This document shows positions 60,645 through 64,000 of a stretch of DNA of 64,000 nt, in pieces. The translations under genes were made by a program, and so were the position numbers. Below the pieces are notes generated by a model. It searched no databases, was not told the origin of the DNA, and saw only the letters and a program-made list of their open reading frames with translations. Numbering within the stretch: position 1 is the first letter of the stretch; the number at the start of each line of letters is the position of its first letter. Source of the stretch: Dyadobacter sp. MSC1_007 (GTDB lineage: Bacteria; Bacteroidota; Bacteroidia; Cytophagales; Spirosomataceae); assembly GCF_023667495.1 (NCBI RefSeq), contig NZ_JAMOZL010000008.1:186001-250000 (forward strand). Reading direction: 5' to 3'.

Positions 60645-63023
60645 CTACTCTACTTTAAGGCTTTTGACAGGATCCAGCAATGCCGCTTTAATTGCCTGAT
60701 AACCTACGGTTGTCAATGTAATGGCCGTGATACCTGCGGCAGCGATGATGAACACGCCCGCATCCAGGTCAATTCTGAATGCGAAATTGCTCAGCCACTC
60801 GTACATTACCCAGCCGATCAGTGGAAATGCGATGACCAATGCAATCGCCAGAAGTTTCAGAAAATCCATGGATAACATCATGACCACATCGCTTACGGAA
60901 GCGCCTACCACTTTTCTGATGCCAATCTCTTTCTGCCTTCGCTGGGCAGTAAATGCAGCCAGTCCAAAAAGGCCGAGGCAAGAAATAAGGATAGCCAAAC
61001 CTGCGAAATAGCGCGACAGCACGCCTACCCTGCGCTCGGGCGCATATAGTGCCTTATAGTTTTCGTCCAAAAACTGGTAATCAAAAACCAACCCTTTGTG
61101 GTGATCCTGAAACGTCTTTTGAACGCGGGCAATGGTTTGCTCCTCGGTTCCTGCCTGCATTTTGACCATGATGTTCGGCATAACCGGATATGTCTGAAAA
61201 AAGCAAGGCTTCACGGATTCATACAGCGATTCGAAATTGAAGTTTTTCACCACGCCGACAATTTGCTTCTCCATACCCCAAAACTTCACCGTTTTCCCAA
61301 CCGGATCTTTCAGGCCCATACTCTGGATTGCTGCCTCATTGAAGATGATCTCGCGGCTTGCATTCTCATTTTGCGAGAGAAACCTGCCCTCTTTCATCTT
61401 CATACCCATTGTTTCCATGAAATTATAACCCACTTCGAGATTAGAAAACTCGATATTCCTGCCAGGCGCCTTCCCAGGCCATTCAAAGTCGGAAATGGCG
61501 CCGTGACCGCCAGTAAGGTTATGGTAGTAACTCGAAGCGCTGACCACGCCAGGAATGTTCCGAAGTTCCGCCAGGAACGATTCGGCTGCTTTCAAGTCCA
61601 CTGAATCCATTTCCAGCGGTATTTCAAAGTGGATAATGTGATCCCGATTGTAACCCAGGTTTTTGTTTTGGATAAATTCAATCTGACGATAGACGACGAT
61701 CACCGACACAATAAATATGACGGATACTGCGAACTGAAACACCACCAGCCCGCGCCGCACGAGCAATTCTCCGGCCGAGTTTTTCATTTTGCCTTTCAAA
61801 ACCGCTGCGGGACTAAATCCAGAGAGATATAACGCCGGATAACTACCCGATAATAAACCCGTTATGAGTGTAACGATCAATATGGCAGCTATGAGCGGAG
61901 TATCGGGGCGCAGTTCTATCTGCTTGCCGGTAATGTTGTTGAACTGCGGCATGAGCAACGCCAGAATGCCTATTGCAAAAAGCAATGCAATGGACGTGAG
62001 TAGAATGGATTCGATCAAATGTTGGGCGATGAGCGAGCTTCTGAGTGCCCCTACCACTTTCTTGATACCTACTTCTTTAATTCTGCCGGCAGCCTTGGCG
62101 GTCGACAAGTTCATAAAATTGATGCAGGCAATGATCAATATAAACACTGCAATCACTGAAAACAGCCTCACATACGTAATGCGCCCGCCTGCCTGAATGC
62201 CATTCTCAAACTGTCCATGCAGGTATTTATCTGAGTAACGAATGGCAAAAAGCTGCGCTTCAATGTCTTTTTGTTTTGTTGTAAGAAAGCTGCTCAGTTT
62301 TCGATTGAAGACATCTTTGTCCGTCCCCGCTTTAAGAATTACAAATGTGCTAGGATCGCTGTTTCCCCATTGCTCCATGCCGGGCCGGCGGGCTTTAAAC
62401 TGCTCGAAATTTAGCAGCACTTCAAACTGATTAGTCGCATTGGCCGGATTCTCCTTAAAAACACCGCCTATGCGATACAAACCTGTAAACTCCGCCTGCT
62501 CCCAGCGAATGGATTTGCCTGTAACACCTTCTGTTTTACCAAAAAGCTTGACTGCCATTGCTTCGGAAATCGCGATGGTGTTTTTATCTCTAACGACAGC
62601 CTCACGGTCGCCGTCGATAAACGGACAGGTAAATACATTGAAATAATCCTTGCTAATAAACTGCCCGCCTGCTTTCAATTTTGTTTCACCAAAAGAAATA
62701 ATGCCTTTTCCGGAAAACCACGAGGCGGGAACCACCGTCGTTGCAAACTCCACCTCGGGTATTTCGGCTTTTAATGCATCTGCAAGTAAACCAGGTGTAT
62801 GTTCAATGGTTTTGATCCCGCCTTCATTGGAATGATTAGCCATTACCTGAAAAAGCTGGGCGTCTTTTTCATTATACCTGTCGACTTGCAGTTCATCATT
62901 AACCCACAAATAGATCAGCAACGTACAAGCCAGCCCGGTCGACAAACCAAGCAGATTCAAAAAGGTAAACTGCCGGTCTTTGAGCAGGTTACGCCAGGCA
63001 ATCTTAAAGTAGGTCCGGAACAT
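60645..63023 (-). CDS. MacB/FtsX-type ABC transporter permease
   Basis: 792 residues, MFRTYFKIAWRNLLKDRQF at the N-terminus. Blocks end with KEVGIKKVVGALRSSL and KEIGIRKVVGASVSDV. It lies 23 bases downstream of the stop of the next permease (63047-64000) and 21 bases upstream of the one at 60623, so the three genes form one tandem operon. The tandem likely arose by duplication; the pore partner of each is unknown. Confidence 0.9.
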   Translation of the reverse strand: MFRTYFKIAWRNLLKDRQFTFLNLLGLSTGLACTLLIYLWVNDELQVDRYNEKDAQLFQVMANHSNEGGIKTIEHTPGLLADALKAEIPEVEFATTVVPASWFSGKGIISFGETKLKAGGQFISKDYFNVFTCPFIDGDREAVVRDKNTIAISEAMAVKLFGKTEGVTGKSIRWEQAEFTGLYRIGGVFKENPANATNQFEVLLNFEQFKARRPGMEQWGNSDPSTFVILKAGTDKDVFNRKLSSFLTTKQKDIEAQLFAIRYSDKYLHGQFENGIQAGGRITYVRLFSVIAVFILIIACINFMNLSTAKAAGRIKEVGIKKVVGALRSSLIAQHLIESILLTSIALLFAIGILALLMPQFNNITGKQIELRPDTPLIAAILIVTLITGLLSGSYPALYLSGFSPAAVLKGKMKNSAGELLVRRGLVVFQFAVSVIFIVSVIVVYRQIEFIQNKNLGYNRDHIIHFEIPLEMDSVDLKAAESFLAELRNIPGVVSASSYYHNLTGGHGAISDFEWPGKAPGRNIEFSNLEVGYNFMETMGMKMKEGRFLSQNENASREIIFNEAAIQSMGLKDPVGKTVKFWGMEKQIVGVVKNFNFESLYESVKPCFFQTYPVMPNIMVKMQAGTEEQTIARVQKTFQDHHKGLVFDYQFLDENYKALYAPERRVGVLSRYFAGLAILISCLGLFGLAAFTAQRRQKEIGIRKVVGASVSDVVMMLSMDFLKLLAIALVIAFPLIGWVMYEWLSNFAFRIDLDAGVFIIAAAGITAITLTTVGYQAIKAALLDPVKSLKVE

Positions 63024-63046
63024 GATCTATATATTTAGCAGCTGAA

Positions 63047-64000
63047 TCATTCATTTCGTAAACTCTTCACTGGATCCAGCAATGCGGCTTTGATGCTCTG
63101 GAAACCAATCGTAAACAGTGCTATGCCCACCGCCAGTAATCCTGACCAGGCGAAAATCCACCAATGAATTTCGATCCGGTAAGCGAAATCCTGCAACCAT
63201 TTGTTCATGAAATACCACGCCACCGGGCTCGCAATGACAATTGCTACCAGCACCAGTTTCAGAAAATCCATGGATAGCATTGCCGTAATTCCGGCCACAG
63301 ATGCACCCAACACTTTGCGTACACCGATCTCCTTGGTTCGCTGCTCGATAGAAAACATAGCCAGCCCAAACAACCCAAGGCACGACAGAAAGACCGATAG
63401 CAATGCAAAAGTGGTCGTGAGCCGCGAGGCAAGTTCCTCGCGTTGGTAAAATCGGGCTATTTCCTGATCGTAAAAGCCGTATTCAAACACATTATCGGGA
63501 AACTGATCTTGCCAGATATGCTCCACTTTCTTTATCGTAGCGGGATCCAGTACATCTAGCTTGATCCCGGCCGAACGGTAACGCTGGCGGGAAGAAAAAA
63601 CGATTGTCGGTTCAATGCCGGTGTAGAGGTCGCCGTTATTGAAATCGGAGAGCACCCCTACGATCGTCCCCGTTTTTCCTGCGTCGCCGACCAGGAGCCG
63701 TTTGTTAAGTGCATCTTCCGGTGATTTCAGACCAAGGGATTGCACAAGTTTACGGTTGATCAGTAATTCATGAAGGGTATCGGATTGAGCAGGAATGCGT
63801 CCTGCGAGAAGCCTTAGACCATAAGTTTTGACATAATCATGGTCGGCAATGCGTGAACGCGCCACAAATTTCTCCCAGTCCCGGTTTTCAAACTTAATGC
63901 TGCCACCGCTACTTGCCTGAACAGATGGTGGCGTCCTGAAAAAGGATACTGAAGCCACCTCGTGCAGCGACGACAACTCGTTTTTCAATGCTGTAAGTCT
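63047..64000 (-). CDS. MacB/FtsX-type ABC transporter permease, partial (5' end outside window)
   Basis: At least 317 residues of the C-terminal half: the second periplasmic domain and the second FtsX block with KEIGVRKVLGASVAGIT. The frame remains open to the window edge. An open-frame start at 63988 is a TTG within the domain and should not be taken as the gene start. First permease of the tandem with 60645 and 58251. Confidence 0.88.
   Translation of the reverse strand, partial: RLTALKNELSSLHEVASVSFFRTPPSVQASSGGSIKFENRDWEKFVARSRIADHDYVKTYGLRLLAGRIPAQSDTLHELLINRKLVQSLGLKSPEDALNKRLLVGDAGKTGTIVGVLSDFNNGDLYTGIEPTIVFSSRQRYRSAGIKLDVLDPATIKKVEHIWQDQFPDNVFEYGFYDQEIARFYQREELASRLTTTFALLSVFLSCLGLFGLAMFSIEQRTKEIGVRKVLGASVAGITAMLSMDFLKLVLVAIVIASPVAWYFMNKWLQDFAYRIEIHWWIFAWSGLLAVGIALFTIGFQSIKAALLDPVKSLRNE

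Noticed and set aside
63988..63988. Gene start at 63988
   Set aside because: It is a TTG inside the second periplasmic domain, and the frame continues past the window edge.
1..64000. tRNA, rRNA, CRISPR array, prophage or integrative element
   Set aside because: No T-loop pattern, array of spaced repeats, integrase or phage structural genes were found by eye; a covariance or HMM search could overturn this.

Overview
The window reads as chromosomal DNA of a Bacteroidota member of the order Cytophagales, most likely Dyadobacter or a close relative. The evidence is a type IX secretion C-terminal sorting domain (gene at 48340-50289), an unusually large set of about 800-residue MacB/FtsX-type permeases, families typical of the phylum (DUF885, DUF2911, DUF4097-like, Wzi-like, CBM9-like, SMP-30), promoters of the TTG-N19-23-TAnnTTTG type, and little use of Shine-Dalgarno sites. 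The genus is an inference from gene content. I found no rRNA, tRNA, CRISPR array or prophage.

Layout. 0-7.3 kb: a secreted M16 peptidase, then a patch of palindromic repeats around an IS200-like (RAYT) transposase, then a leftward glyS-pncB-DUF3820 group. 7.5-19.9 kb: an efflux region with three MacB-like permeases, an MFS exporter on the other strand, a secreted small protein plus a membrane-tethered winged-helix regulator, an ABC ATPase and a TolC-like outer-membrane protein. 20-30.9 kb: two outer-membrane barrel proteins, an SGNH lipoprotein, an FGGY sugar kinase, recG, a DUF2911 protein, a small winged-helix regulator with a fused membrane protein, a diacylglycerol kinase-like protein, a DUF1361 protein, an SMP-30 protein and a redoxin. 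31-45 kb: mostly housekeeping (rplU-rpmA, nfu, rbfA, rpiB, a LolE-like permease, M1 aminopeptidase, LOG protein, HhH protein) with an uncharacterised pair (DDIDDTA protein plus flavin/2Fe-2S reductase) and a LacI-type regulator. 45-53.9 kb: a DUF4097-like repeat protein, a GH1 beta-glucosidase, a T9SS-secreted protein with three jelly-roll-like repeats, a DUF885 lipoprotein and a CBM9-like protein. 54-64 kb: four more MacB-like permeases with a Wzi-like protein among them; the last permease runs off the window.

How the parts may work together. The 13.8-19.9 kb block looks like a self-contained envelope module: a periplasm-facing one-component regulator whose DNA-binding domain is of the OmpR/PhoB type, helically phased TTTACA direct repeats in front of its operon, then permease, ATPase and outer-membrane channel. 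The repeat patch at 2.9-4.0 kb looks like a RAYT with its REP-like palindromes on both sides plus a three-copy 99-bp tandem array. These two, and the DDIDDTA/reductase pair at 32.6-34.8 kb, are the places most worth a second look.
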